The position numbers and the translations under genes are program-made. Of a stretch of DNA of 64,000 nucleotides, positions 26,401-41,400 are shown piece after piece. Under the pieces are notes generated by a model. The model searched no databases. It was not told the DNA's origin and saw nothing but the letters and a program-made list of their open reading frames with translations. This stretch comes from Arctic95D-9 sp035967665 (GTDB taxonomy: Bacteria; Verrucomicrobiota; Verrucomicrobiia; Verrucomicrobiales; DEV007). The stretch's first letter is position 1. The number at the start of each line of letters is the position of its first letter. The stretch is from the NCBI GenBank assembly GCA_035967665.1, contig JAYWLB010000025.1:1-64000 (forward strand). The letters run 5' to 3'.

Positions 26401-29400
26401 CCAGATCCTGATCAACGGTGTAGGTGTAGCTGCCGTCCGTATCGATTGAAAGGGTACCATACGCACCATCAATGAGCGTCGCACCGGTGACTGATCCCCC
26501 GGCGTTGGTGCTTCCCGCAAACGGAGTTCCACCAAAGGCGATGTTCGAAATCAACACATTGGTTCCCGGAGTGTCGTCGCCGTCTACGTCACTGTCCGCT
26601 GCGTTGTCGCTGATCACATTCCCTGTCGGATCAACTCCGGCCGTGCCATTTGCAATCCCACCCGCTTCCACCGCATTTGCGATGTCCGAGGTCGCGACAG
26701 GCGTATCGTTCGCTCCGGTGACTTTGATCACTAGATCGGCGGTATCGAACTGCCCCTTGTATCCATTCACGTCGAGGCTGACCAGTTTGGTCCAGCCCCA
26801 ACCGCCTGAATCGTTATCGAAAAAGTGAAACTGATAAGTGCCACTGAGATCAATTCCATCAGCGATCAGATCAGCGCGCGTCACCGTAATTGTCTCGCTG
26901 TTTGCGCCGTTCGCGGAGTCAAAATAAGTGGTCTCATACTGGCCCGTATCCACATTGAACAAGGCGAGACCTTTCTGGCCCGCTAAATTGGTCCCGCCAC
27001 CGAAGGCATTGATCACCTCGTTCGGATTGTCATAGATCTGACCCGCATTCCCCTGATCTCCGGCACCACCGTAGAATACCGCTTCGATCATAATTTCTCC
27101 GGGATCCGTGCCATTCTCAAACCGGACCTCCGGTGAAGAGGCAAGAAAGACCGGATGAGCATTCGGGTGGTCATCGTGCACATGAAGGCCGGTGGCCGTT
27201 CCGGCGGCGAGGCCATCACCACTACTGGTGGTGCCCGTGTAGGCAAACCCGTTTATCACCGTCCAATCCTTTGGATCGTTCTGCGCACCGCTGCCGGTAA
27301 AATCCCAACTTGCATCGCCGGTATCACGATCCGAAATGGTGTAGGAAAAAGTCTCAAATACCTCTTCACCCGGATCGAGAGAATCCGCCACCTCCTCATT
27401 GATGGTATAAGTGTAAGAGCCATCGCGATTGATCACGAGTGTTCCATACTGTCCGTCAATCGTTTGAGTCGCGCCCGCATTCAGATCTCCGCCTGTATTG
27501 GTGGAACCTGCAAAAGCCGTCCCTGAAAACTCGATATTGCTGACGGAAAGCGTATCACCGCTATCAACATCGGAGTCAGCCGTGGAGAATGTGGCAACCA
27601 CAGACGGATCGAAGTTGGAAGTAGCATCAACAAGTCTGATTCCGGCAACCCCCGTGAGCGTCCCCGTCCCGGTAAAATCGCTTATGCTGAATGAGGTGAG
27701 ACGGGTCGAAATATTAGGAACGCCATTGGTCACGTTCATCAATCCCAGCTGAGCGCCATACGAAGTATCAGAAATACTGAGTGTGAAATCCCCGATTGGA
27801 TTCCCTGAAGCATCGAGCGGAACGACAGTAAGCGGATCCCCGGCCTGGCCCGAAATGTTGATCTCTCCCAAAAGAATCCCCTTGCTGTCTCCGGCATTGA
27901 TCATCGACGCAAAGTTGAAATCAGTCTGCGCCATGTTCGTTCTACCGGTGCTGACTGAGAGTCCGGAAAGAGCCGCTGCATTATCTGCCGGTGTGCCTTC
28001 ATTAACGGTACCGAAAAGAGAGCCCTGCCCTCCGCTTTGTCCCGCATAAACAGCGCCCTGCAAATCCGTATAAGTGACGCCGTCAACCGTGACCGAAATG
28101 AGTTCCTGCCCGTCGGTTTCCAGAGCGGAATCAAAACCGGGATTCGTCGTTCCCGTCGTCGGACGAGGTCCTGCCGCCAGCGGGTTGCTGATCACATTGC
28201 CGGTTGCAGTAGAGCCCGGAGTCCCGTTCGCAATACCGCCGGCCTCAACCGCTTCGTTCTCATCATCGTACGCGATTGGCGCATCATTTTCACCCGTAAT
28301 CGTGATGACAATATCAGCCGTGTCCGTGTGGATACCGGTGACATTAGTGAAGCTGTTATCGATCGCATAGTTGTCGACAATACCGCCATTGCCAACAGTT
28401 CCGGCAACGCCGGTAGCGTTGTAACTGACGAGACCGATAGTGGTGATACTCGCACCCAGTTCGACAGAGCCCGAGGCCGTCGGTGCCGGTAATGAAGGGC
28501 TCGTCGTCAGAGGCGGATCCACCCAGACATCGATTACTTCGTTTCCGGCAGCATCAAAAGTCACGCGCCCGAGAACCAGGGCGGTCTGATTGAGGGTGAA
28601 CTCGCCCGCGAAAGTGGTTCCACCAATCACGAGATCTTCGCCTTCGGCGGAAATGACCACCGCCGCGTTGGAAGGGATCCCCTCCGTCCCCACGGTGTTA
28701 AAGGAAATACCGCCAACGGAAGTGGCGAGAGGATTGTTGACGAGAAACGAAAACCAAACCTCTCCGTCGACCGCAGTGTTCAACGTGTTGATCGATTGAC
28801 GTTCCTGCCCATAAGTTCCCTGCAACGCCGTGTTATTGGCACCGGTATCGGGGAGATTATAATTCGTGGAACTGAGGCTTCCACTGATGCCTCGCAAGGT
28901 GCTCGTTCCATTCCAGTTTCCGGAAAACCCGACACCCAGATTCGTTGTATTGTTAGGAAACACTCCAACTCCGATATCACCGAAGTTCATTGCCGCATCC
29001 GGCTGTGCCGTCGTTTCTCCACCGGCGATCGTGTAGGTGAAAGTTTCCGTCACCTGATCCGACGGAGTGAGATGATCGACCGACGCATCATCGAGGACAT
29101 AATTGTATGTTCCGTCCGCTCCCATCGTGAGCGTTCCATACATACCGTCAATCACGGTCCCGTTGGTGCTGTCGGTTCCCGCAGCAACCGCACCGCCCTG
29201 ATTCGCAGTCTGAAACGGCGTTCCGGCGAAACTGATCGCGGTCACCGGAACGTCTGTGCTCCCTACAACGTCATCCACATCGACATCATTCGTAGAAACG
29301 TTGCCGTCAATACCGGTCGCGCTTTCCCCGGTATCACCGAGTCCGGTTTCACGGATTTCAGCCGTATCATCAACCGCAACAGCGAGGTCATCGGTTCCGT

Positions 29401-32400
29401 TAATCGTCACCGTCAGGGTCGCTATGGCAGTTGCCCCCTCCCCGTCTTCAATGGTGTAGGTGAAGGCATCCATTGCCGTATCACCCGAATCCAGAGAATC
29501 CGTCGCAGCGGCATCCGGGGTGTAAGTGTAGCTGCCGTCAGCAGCGATTGAGAGCGTTCCGAAGGCCCCGTCGATGAGCGTATTCCCGCTCCCACTCACC
29601 GTTCCACCGGTGTTCGTAGCCTGGAAAGGCGTTCCGCCGAATGCAATATCACTGACAACAACCGATCCATCGCCCGCGGTCGGAGAATGATCACCGTCCG
29701 CATCCGTGTCGGCAACATCACCAGTTCCGGCACCGGTTCCACCCAATACGTTTCCAACAGCATTGCTGCCGGTTGCAGGATCATTGTTCACGCCACCGGT
29801 TTCGACGACAGTCGCGGTATCGTTATACGCAACCGGATTATCGTTGCTTCCCTCCGTCGTGATCGCCAGCGTCCCTTCCGGATTCCAAACGATTCCGGTG
29901 ACATCAGCAAAGTCATTATCAACGGCAAAATTGTCAACGATCCCACCATTTCCAACGGTGCTGGCAGATCCGGTATTGTTATAGGTCAGGAGTCCCAAGG
30001 TGGTAATTCCCGTTCCGAACTCTGCAGTAGCTGAACCTGTTGGAAGCGGAAGTGTCGCATCCGTTGTCAGCGGCGGATCGACCCAGACATCGATGACCTC
30101 GTCACCATCCGCATTGAATCCGACGCGGCCGACAACCAGAGCGGTCTGCCCCAGTGTGAATTGATTCGCGATCACGGTTCCGGCTACATCAAGACTGGTT
30201 CCCTCAGCTGCGATAAAGGCGTCGCCGTTCGAAGGGATTCCGTCACCCACAGGGGTGTTGAAGGAAATGCCACCAACGGAAGTCGCGGTGGGATTATTCA
30301 CGAGGAATGAAAACCAAACTTCACCAGCCAGTGGTGTTGCCAAAGCTCTCGTGGTCTGACGAGCCTGTCCGTAACGCCCCTGAAGTGCGGTGGTATTTCC
30401 CGTGTCGGGAACATTGTAATTGCTCGAACTGAGACTGCCTGCGGCTCCATAGATCGTACCTGTGCCTGCCCAGTTACCGGACAACCCGGTGCCGTCACTG
30501 GTACCGTTAACGTTTGAACCCGATGCGAGGGAGGCAAACTCCACAAACACATCCGGATTGGCTGTCACTGTTTCAGATGACCCGTCAGACACCGTATAGG
30601 TGAAATTCTCAAGGACGCTGTCGATTTCATCGAGCACGTCCGCATTGGCTTCATTCACCGTAAACGTGTATGAGCCGTCAGAGCCAATCACCAATTGTCC
30701 GTAATCTGAATCAATCGTCGCAGTGCCACCGTCAGGAACCACTTTAAGGGTGCCTTCGAAAGTAACCGTGGCAACCCAGATCGTATCACTGGTGTCGGCA
30801 TCCGAGTCATTCGTCAGCACATTTCCTGTCGCAGTTGATCCCGCCGTTCCATTGGCAACGCCGCCACTTTCCGTAGCCGAGCCGGAGTCATCAGTTGTCA
30901 CCGGACGGTCGTTCTCTCCGCTAATCGTCACCGTAACGGTCGCGTGGTCGTGACTCTGAAAACTGTTCCCCTGATCCAACGCTGAGAAGTAAATATCAGC
31001 AATTTCATCCGCACTCAGTTCGCGGCTCCAAATCGCAACATCGTCCAGATCACCGGTGAAATCACGAGCAGCACCTGCGAACGGATCACGACCAATTACG
31101 ACATCAGCACCCACCCCTGTGTTCACCGTGGCGGTCCCGGCATCATAACTTAAAGTTTCCACTTTCCCGTCGACCCAGAGGCTGCCGCTGTTCAAGGCAC
31201 CCCCTCCGTAGGTGAAGGCGACATGGTGCCAGTTGCCATCGTTCACAGCAGTTCCGCCAATGATCGCGCCGCCGTTGATCTCCACCCGGATTGCCCCGGC
31301 CTGGCCCTGGCCCACGTCACTTTGCACACGAAATACAAACTTCTCATGAGGGTTGGCAGTCGCGTTGACTCCATAGGATACGATCGCTTCGTTCGTGCCG
31401 ATGGTTTTAATCCAGGCCGAAATGGTCCGGGCTCCATCTGCCGCGACTCCCGTGTAGTCAGTAAGCGTAACAGAATCCCCCGCTCCATCGAGAGTCAACA
31501 TATCCCCCGCAACCGGAGAATTACCGGCGGCCACTGCGGCATCACCATCGAGAACTCCATCACGACCGTTACCGCTGAGATCGATCGCCGTTTGCGTTGT
31601 CCCTGTGGCACTCTCACCGAAAGCAAGGTGCGCTTCGAGTCCGTCAGTTAGAGCATTTTGGTCTGCCGTCGTATAGGTAAATGTATCCGTCGCCGTCTCC
31701 CCGGCGGCAAGCCTTTCGAATTGCCCGTTCGGATCGTAAGTGACTTGATTCGCCTCGTGGTGAGCTATGCGCACATTGTCGATCACAAAATCGTTTTCCG
31801 CACTGCCTGACGAAATTCCAAATGCACCGAACCGGGTATTCACGACTCCTGTGTTATCCGTAACGCTGCCCAGCGAAGTGCCATCCACAATCAACTCGAT
31901 CGTAACACTGCCCGCCTCCGTTCGTGAGATAATCATCCGGGCCCGGTGCGGATCATTATTATTCAGGCTGAGAGCATTGATGCTGCCAAGATCTTCATTT
32001 CCACCACCGCCAAGGAAGGTTCCTCCAGTGACAAGATCTTTGACTACTGATCCGGACGAATTGGTGCCTGTACCACGCATAATGAAATACCCGGTATCAG
32101 CCGGGGCGGAGCTTCCATATTCATAGAGGCCGAATCGCAGTGCGTTTCCACTGTTTGCGACAGTCCCTTCAATCCGGAAATCGAACTCTGCGGTGAGCGA
32201 TTCACCAACAGCCAGCTCGATCGTGGAGAAGTCAACTTTGCCCACGTCAAAAGTAGAGGGATTGGTAATACTCAGCGCACCATTCCGGTTGATACCCGCA
32301 TCATCATTTACCAAAGCGATGGTTGCTGAACTCAACGTGCTCCACGCACCGTCTTCAGGATCGTCCGCATCATCGCCTGTTGTAGGCGCTGCCCCCGTGT

Positions 32401-35400
32401 CAAATGTATCTAACAATACCACCGTCTCAGTGGTACCGGCACCGCTTCCCGCCGCAACAGTCCCCGTCGCACCGGCATCATCAATGGCGACAACAATCTT
32501 GCTGTCGTTCGAATCCACATCGACATCGTTACCGAGAAGATTGATGTCAACGGAGGAACTCTCCGTCGTCATCGCGGTATCATCCGCAGCGGTAACAGCG
32601 TCATTCTCACCCTCAATCGTGACGGTCACAGTAGCCGTCGACGTACCGCCGGCACCATCATCGATTGTGTAATTGAACGTATCCGTTGCCGTTTCACCGA
32701 ATGCCAAATCATCAAATACCCCGGTCGGCGGTGTGTAGGTTACAGATCCATCAGAATTCAAGACCACAGTTCCACCACTCGTCGAAGCAGCATCCACGCC
32801 CGTAATCATTACCGCAGGAGCGGTGCTGAGAGCGTTGAAATTCGATGTCACCTCCGCTGCGGAAAATGCCGTCCCGTAGAGGGCGAAGCGTGCCATCCTG
32901 CCATCAAATACTCCCGCAGTTAAACTGAGCGCAACGCTGCCGCCCGACTTGCCCAGTCCCGGAGTGTCTCCTCCCGACCAGTCATCAACATTGCCACCGC
33001 TGTTTAAAAGACCCGTTCCGTCGAGATCCGAAGTCGTCGTATCCGCATTCAACAGCACGTTGTTCACATAGAGGCGAAGCTCATCGCCATTGACACCATC
33101 CCGGAGATAAGTCACAACGACATGATTGAAGTCAGCTGTGCCCACAGCCCCGCTGACTTGTAGTGTCGTAAGGTCGGCATCCGGATCACTTCCGTCGATG
33201 GTCGCAATCACCGTTCCCGCTGTCGCATCATAAATGATCGACATTCCAGTGCCACCGCCGCCGGCCTCAAACAAAATCTGCTGACCGGTTCCTGAAGCAT
33301 CTGGCTGGAAGACCAGTTCCCAGGAAGCATCGGTGTCCGTCGGATTTCCGGCGATACCGGATACATCCGGCAGCAAGCCGCCGTGACTGGTGCCATTGAA
33401 ATCATAGGCTTTTGAAATGCCTGCAAATGTGCCGGAGCTGGCGGCTACCACCGGGGCGCCACTGAGATCGATATCAAAAGAACTACCGGCAGTGCCCGCG
33501 TTCTCCCATGGACTGTCCACCTGAAAAGTCGCATCATACTCAAGAAGCGCGGATGTCATCACCGGAAGATTATCATTCCCCGTAATCTGATTTTGCTCGA
33601 ACGTCGTCGCATTGTCCTCCGCCGCTGTGACGACATCATTGATCGCATCACTGAGTCCGTGAATACGAATCGTAACTGTTGCCATCTCAGTTTGAGCCGT
33701 AGCCCCTGCCGAGATCTCGGCAGCACTGAGAACTTCCGTCACTTGATAGGTGAACGTATCAGTCGCCGTTTCCCCGCTGGTGAGATAATCGAAAACCCCG
33801 TTCGGATCATAGGTAAAAGTCCCCGTTGCATCATCGAGGGTCACCTTGGCACCGGACGCGAGCGTTACTTCGGTGCCAATCGCTTCGACGGTATTGCCGG
33901 TTCCGTCAGTAACAAGGTCGACAATCCCGGAGGCAGTAACCGTGTTTCCATCGAGATCGGTCCCAACGCTGACGGCTTTGAAATTCTGCAACGCATCCGC
34001 TTCGCTCAAGGCATCTCCGTAGAGGCGGAAGGAAGCAATCTCACCATTGTAATAGGTGTCAAACGCAGTCCCCGCACTGGCATCCTGAGTTGCCCCGGTA
34101 TTTACTCCGCCAAAACGTCCGAGACCGGCAGCGTCGCCCCCATCCCAGTCACCGATGCCGGGTGCTGTAGCCTGTCCGACGCGAACGCCGTTTATAAACA
34201 ACTCAACCGAATCCGTCGTGTTGTTCACCGACATCATGACCTGGAAAAACTCCGCAGTAGCTCCCGCTCCCAAAAGCCCCAGCGGGTCACTGTTGAGATC
34301 GTAAGTCAGCAGCGAAGTCCCGTTGCCTCCGCCCGGATTGATATTCACGACGAGGTCATCCCCCTGCAAGGTCATCCCGATTCCGGTTCCTCCGCCGGCT
34401 TCAAAAATCGTCGCGGTCTGCCCGAGAGCCGCAGGCTTGATCCAGGCTTCAAGAGTCACATCGCCATCCGTGTCGTTGATCGCACCAATGCCGTTCGGGC
34501 CGGTACCAACCATCGTCCCGAAACTCGACGTGCCGTTAAAACTCAGTGATTCTGTGATCCCCTGGTGAGAAGACCCGGGAGCCGTATTCAGTGAAACATC
34601 CGTCAGATTCCAGTCTCCCGGACTTCCGGCACTCCCGATGTTTTCCCACACGGCGGAGTCATTCGTAAAGTCCGACTGATTGCCGGCGGTGTATTCCAAC
34701 TGAGCCCCTTCGACGACGCCATCATTGGTCAGAATTGTGTCCAAAGCCACGTTACCAGAAGCATTGGTTGCCGTGCTCGTAAAAGTCGCATTTTCAAACC
34801 CGCCTTCAACGAAATCGTCGTTCGCCACAGGAGTGTCATTGGCTCCATTCACAGTGATCGTAACCGTCGCAGTATCGGTCTGCCCGATACTCGACTGATA
34901 ATTCTGAGAGACCTCAGCCTGTGTAAACAACTTGTCATTGTAGGCTCGGAATAGTGACGCCGTTCCATCGAGAGCGCCAAAGCTCAATCCGTAATTCACC
35001 CCTTGAATAACAGGACCAAACCCTGCGCCAAAACCACCCAGGTTGGCTCCCCCGGGAGCACCGAAACCTGCCGCATCGCCTCCGCCAAAAGTTGTGATAT
35101 CCGCCGTCGACGTCGCAGATCCCACTTCAACACCGTTTACATACAGAGTCGCTGTCCCGTTACCCGCGAAATCCATCGTCGCGATGATGTGCAGGGGCTG
35201 CGCAATATCGGCAGGCATCAAGGTGTGAGTCACTCTCGCTGTCTGAGTGCCGCCGCTGTTTTGCGTCACACTGAAAATGAGATCCGCGCCGTTCAAGACA
35301 AGACCGACCCCGTTACCTCCACCTGACTCGAAAATAATTTCATTCCCCGTCAGATCAGTTGGCTGAACCACTGCTTCAAAGGTCGTGTCGGTGGTGCGCC

Positions 35401-38400
35401 CGAATGGACCCATCTCGCCCTGAGCCGCGGTTAATTCAAGAGCAGCCCCCGAAACCGGGGCCCCGCCATCAGTCACCGTGTATTCAAAAGTATCGGTAGT
35501 AGACTCACCGGCCTGCAACATTTGAAGCGCTCCGGAAACCGTGGGGTCGTAGGTGAACGTCCCATCCGTGTTCATGATCACAGCAGCCCCGTTTGCGCTG
35601 AAAGCATCACTGCTCGCAATCGAAAGCACATCGTTATTGGGATCCGAATCATTGTCCAAAACAGAACCGTAGGCCGGTGAACTGTTGAAAATTACATCCT
35701 CCGAGACCTCGTTCGGCGCCGTAAGCGTGTCATCAACAGCAACCGGAGGCTGACTCCCCAACGAATTGACCGTTATGGTCGTGTCATCAGCAATCGCTGC
35801 GGTGGTGTCCAGCGCATTGCCGGCCACATCCGTAATGACCGCTCCGCTAACGACTTCAAGCTGCAGAGTGCCACTGGAATTCGGAGTCACTTCGATCGAA
35901 AATACACCCGGTGCCGTTTCCGTGATGGCCCCGAAGGTAATCGCAGCTGTTCCTGCATTGCCAAAGTCCGCAGCCGTCACCGTTGAAGCATCAATATCTT
36001 CACTGAAGGTGACAGTGTAGGTAACAAGATTGCCCTCGGTCACCGGCCCGCCTGTCTGATCATCGACAATATCCACCGGTGCGAGCGTAGGAAGCACAAG
36101 CGCCCGCAGCACGCCGGCATTGGCTTCAAACACCGTGTCATTCTGCGTCGCGGCAGTGCTCGAAGTGGATCCGTGAGTGGTCTCGCCCTGGTCCACGCCT
36201 CCAATCGCGAACGCGGCAACAGTATCATCAAAGTCGTTCATATCGAGGCGCACCCCTCCATCGACGACATCCACCGTGGCGGTGTCGGCAATCTGATCAG
36301 AGGCACTGAACTTCACAAGGCCCGAGCCGGACACATTCAAATCCCCCGCAATCGCATTGCCTGAGGAATCCAAAGTCAGAGTTCCACCATTCACATTGGT
36401 GTCGCCCGTATAAGTATTTACCGCGGTGAGAACCAATTCGCCCGTGCTCTCTTTGCTGAGAGAACCCACACCGTCAATGAGGCTGTTTACGGTAAGCTGT
36501 ATACTACCCGTACCGCCGTTTTCAGTCTCAATCCGGCTGTTCGTTCCCGTGACCGTAATCGTTCCGTTAATCGTGGAAGTCCTGAGAGTTGAATCGCCCC
36601 CCTGATTATTCAAGATTCGTCCGTCGTTCAGCGCAATATTTGCGGTTAAACCTTTACTCCGATAGAGAGCAAGCGTTCCATTCGCGTTAATCTCAACCTC
36701 GTTGTTAGTCACATTATTAAACCCGAAGCCGCCCGCCATTCCGTAGTCTCCGCCGTTGATTACGACTTTCGAGAAGTTAGGCTGACCACTGATTCCGATA
36801 AAGTTGTCTCCCACTTTCGTATACTGATGCGGGCCACCGGTATCACTACCGATTACCCGCACATCAAAGCGGGCCCCATCATTTCCAAGCGAAGCGTCGT
36901 CAGACAAAATAACGACTCCAAGCCCTCGATTTGTAAGACTTGAGCCGGAGTTAAAGATTGCGCCCTCATCGAGATTCGCAGCGATTCCGTTTCCGGCGAT
37001 GGAAATCACTTCATCAATGAACTGACTCATAGCGATTCCCGGCAGCCCATTGAGATCGAGCGCGGCACCGGATTCCACAACTGTTCCGGGAGTGTCGGAG
37101 ACAGTTCCCAATGCCCCGGTAGCAACCAACTGGTTCCCAAGAGCCTGAGCACTTCCCAGCTTTAATACGCCTTCTGAAACGGTGGTAACTCCGGTGTAGA
37201 TATTGTCCAGGCCTGTTGAACCCAGAGTCAGGGTTCCTGTACCGACTTTGGTAATGCCTCCTGCTCCCGAGACCACTCCGGCGATGGTCTGATCATTGCC
37301 ATCGCCGAGAGTCAAGGTGACCGGTGCCGTGTTGCCACCCAGGACAATCGTATCGGCTGGCCCCGTTTCCAGTGAGGTTACGGAGGTAGCCCCTTCAACG
37401 AAGACCAGATTGATGTTCTGAGGAAAAGTCGTCAGATCAATCGCTTCCGGATAGTTTCCGGCATTCACAACGATGGTGCCGTCTTTCGAGCTGTCGAGTG
37501 CGGCGATGGCTTCAGCAAAAGTATCGAAGGCATCGACGCCGACCCGGGCCGTATCATTCGCCGCGGTCTCCTGATCACCGTCAACGGGATCACCATTGCT
37601 CGCATCGGTAAAGCTCAAATCAACATAAACCGTCGTCGGTTGGAAGGCCCCGAGAACGATGTCGTTTGAATCAGTGTCACCCACATAGCTGAGAGAAAAG
37701 CGATGTCCGTTAATCGTAACAGTATCCCCTTCGACAAGGCTGCTGCCGGTAAAGGTTCCGGTGACCGTGTCGGAAAGATCATTGGAAACGATCGTGATAT
37801 CCGCAGCTGACACGGTTGTGCCGCCGGTAATCAACATGGATGTGGCACCGAGCGAAACATCTCCATTCACAACCACTTGATCAAAATCGGTTCCGGCAGT
37901 CGTGACTCCGTTCACTTCGATATCGAGATCACCATTCAAAGTGAGATCGTTCGCGATCGTCAAAGTTCCCACACCGTTGGCACCGGGAGCGAGGATACCA
38001 TCGTCGTCGATCGTAACCGGACCACCAGTCGTTCCGGTTCCGCCAAGCGTTGCTCCCGCGACGACCGTCACCGCGCCGGTTGCAGAGGAGTTATCACTGT
38101 TAATGAACAAAGTGCCGCTATTAACTGCGGTAACCCCGGTATAACTGCTGTTCCCTGACAATACCATTAATCCGCCACCGGCCTTGGCGATATTGCCCCC
38201 GTTACCGGTCAAGGGAACCGAAACCGTAAGGTCAACGGCGTCCGTCCCGTCATCGGCAATATCAAAGTTCAGGCGATTGCTCTGCAAGTTGGCGAAGCTT
38301 CCACTGAAAACGTCACCAGCTCCGCCGGTAGTCCTGATCGTATTGGCCTGGGACTGGAAGATAATATTACCCGACAAATCGATGACTCCACCGCCGGTTC

Positions 38401-41400
38401 CATCGTAGGTAAATGTTTTGCTGTTGAAAACAGGACGACGGCTATCCTCCGCAACAATCTCCAACCTCGATCCGTTGTTGATAGCAAAATCACCGCCACC
38501 CCATCCGAGGGCGTTACCTACTGCTCCCCCGTCATAGTGAAGTTCAAGCGTTCCCCCGTCGACTGATGTCAATCCGTTGTAACTGCTCTCAAACTCCACG
38601 CGCAGAGCACCGTCACCGCTCTTGGTCACGCTGCCGGTTCCCGAAATGCTCCCGGATATCGCGCTGCCCGGTCCCGCTGCATTCACGGTGAGCTCATTCG
38701 CTCCCAACGCAACAGCTCCCGAAATAAGCACTTCACCAACCGGAGCTTCACTTGCCTCCAACTCAACGTCACCGGTAAGCGTCACATCCCCGTTGAGTGC
38801 GATGGATCCGACCGTAGTGGTTAAATCCCCGGCAACAGAAATCGTATCAGCCGTGATCGTCACAGGCCCGGCAAATGTCATCCCACTCCCCAGCGTCACC
38901 GAATCCACTCCGGTATCCGTCGCTTCGTCACCGGTAAAAGCACTTTGCACAATCAACCCGCCGAACACACTGGATGTCGGAATTTTCTCTTCAAAAGACT
39001 GCACCGAATTGGTAATTAAATAATCCGTTCCATCAATGCTGATCGAGATCGCATCCGCAGAGTCGTTTTCAATATCGGTCACCACCAGATTCCCGCTACC
39101 GTCGACATATGCCGTCGTTTCATCCGGGGCGATCGTGAGAACAACGTCGTTTCCGTCACCACCAGCATAGGAGATTGTGTAACGAACCGTTCCCAGGAAA
39201 AGGTTGTCACCTTCAGCCAATCCGCTGAATGTCCCGCTAATCGCCTCCGCGGCATCATTATCGATCACCGTGATAGTGGTAGCGGTAGGGTCTGCCGCAA
39301 CATCGAAAGTCAAGCCCCCCCCGAGCGTCACCTCTCCAGTTACATCGAGCGAATCAGTATTGGCGCCATCGACCGTGAAATCAAAGTCGCCCGTAATTGT
39401 CATATCGCCGGTGATGGTGAGCGTTCCCTCGTCATCACCACTGTTATCACCGGGCTGCAAATTGCCTCCGACACCCGCGTTTAAATTACCGTTCACCGTG
39501 CCGGCTCCCGTCAAATCCCCGGCATAGGCATAACCGCCACCGGTTCGAGCGGAAACATCAAAAGCAGCGCCATTCGCAACTTCGATTTCGCTACTGTTAT
39601 CCAACTGCGTATCCCCTTCCAGTGAAAGCGTTCCACCCGAAATCGTGGTCTTGCCCGTATAGGAGTTTGCAATTCCACTGGTGTTGTTCAACAGCAACGC
39701 CCCCGCCCCGCTCTTGACGAGGCTGGTAGCGGAAGCTCCGTCTGTAATTCTTCCCTGAAACTCTTCGAGACCGGCCACCTGATTCACCGTGAGTATTCCT
39801 CCACCGGTAATCGTCTGATTGACACCGCCCGGGGCATCAAGAGATCCTCCGATCGTCTCGATCGAAGCCACCGTTTGATTGAAGCCATTCAAATCGAGAG
39901 TTCCCATCGCAGGGTTGGTATCTTGATTGTGCCCGAACTGAATCGCACTACTCGTCGGAATAAAGTCATTACCTCCGAGGAGGAGGTAGCCGCCGAAAGC
40001 GATTTTTGTGACGCCCCAGGTATTGCCACCAATGTTTAACTGAGAAGCATTGACGGGGTTGTTGACATTGCTCGTGAAATCAACACGGCCGGTCCCGATC
40101 GAAATAGGATTGGAATCAATAGTAAAGATTCCATTGAATGAAACATTTCGATTACCCGTGCTGACGATGCCACCGGAAATCGTCAAATTATTCCCCCGAA
40201 AATCAGAATTACCATTCAACGTAATTTCACCCGTGATGGTATTGTTGCCGGACAAATTACGAACGATCCCGTTGCCTCCACCGGCAAGCGTAATGTCCTC
40301 GGCAACCGTGATTCCGCCACTGAACTGCAGGGAGGTATTGGAACTGACAAAAGTCTCTCCTGTCGCGGCATCGCCAAGCCCCGTATCATGCGCAACGACG
40401 AGGGAGCCACCATTCACATTGGTATCCCCTTCGTAAGTGTTAGCACCGGATAACATAAGCGCACCCGTTCCTGCCTTGATCAACCCGCCTGTCCCGGAAA
40501 TCACACCGGCAATCGTCCGTGATGCGGCATTATTCACCGTTAAGGTGGAGCTGCCTTCAATCGATAACGTGGAACCGGCTGCACTCGACAATTCGGTGAT
40601 TTCCACCGCACCGGCTGAATCAGGCCCGGTAATCTCGAGTGTAAACCCGCTGGCCAGCGCCACGGTTTCCGAATAAGTCCCGCTGTTGACAATAACATTG
40701 CCACCGGCTGGATCGATCGCCGCCAATGCATCGGTGATAGTTGCAAACACATTGTATCCAAACCTTCCGGCCTGCGCTCCCGCTTCGCCGAGGTCAGCAT
40801 CTGCAACATCATCGCCAACAGTGGAACCGGCAAGATCATCATCTACATAAACCACTGTCGGAACGGCTGCAAAAACCGCTTCACCGGTGATGGCAAACGT
40901 GTAGGGGGATTCATCAGGATCATTGCTCGACATGGAAATTGCCGCGTTCTTTGTTCCTGCCGTCGACGGATCAAACGTCACCGTAAAAGTCGTGCTGTTT
41001 CCTGCCGTGAGTGTCGTAACCGCGGGAACCGAATGGGTGAACGACGTCGTGTCACCGGTCAGGGTGACAGCCACCCCGGTCAAATCCTGAGTCCCCGTAT
41101 TCTCGATTGTAAAGGTTCTGACAACCATATCGCCCAGAGTGAAGGCACTGCCGAAATCGGTGTGATCAGCAGCATCCGGTGTCGTATCTCCGTCCAGTAT
41201 CGAAACACTGTTCCCCTCCACATTCGCATCCGGAGCGACAAGATCCAGCGAGGCCACATTTGTCCCTACCACAAGCTGGTATCCCGCCTCATCCGCAAGC
41301 GTTCCTGTAAGATCAACCGATGCAAAAGCATTACTGATTCCCGCAGTCGAAGTCACAAGGGGATAACTTGCCTCATCAGCCAATGCCGCTCCATCACCGA

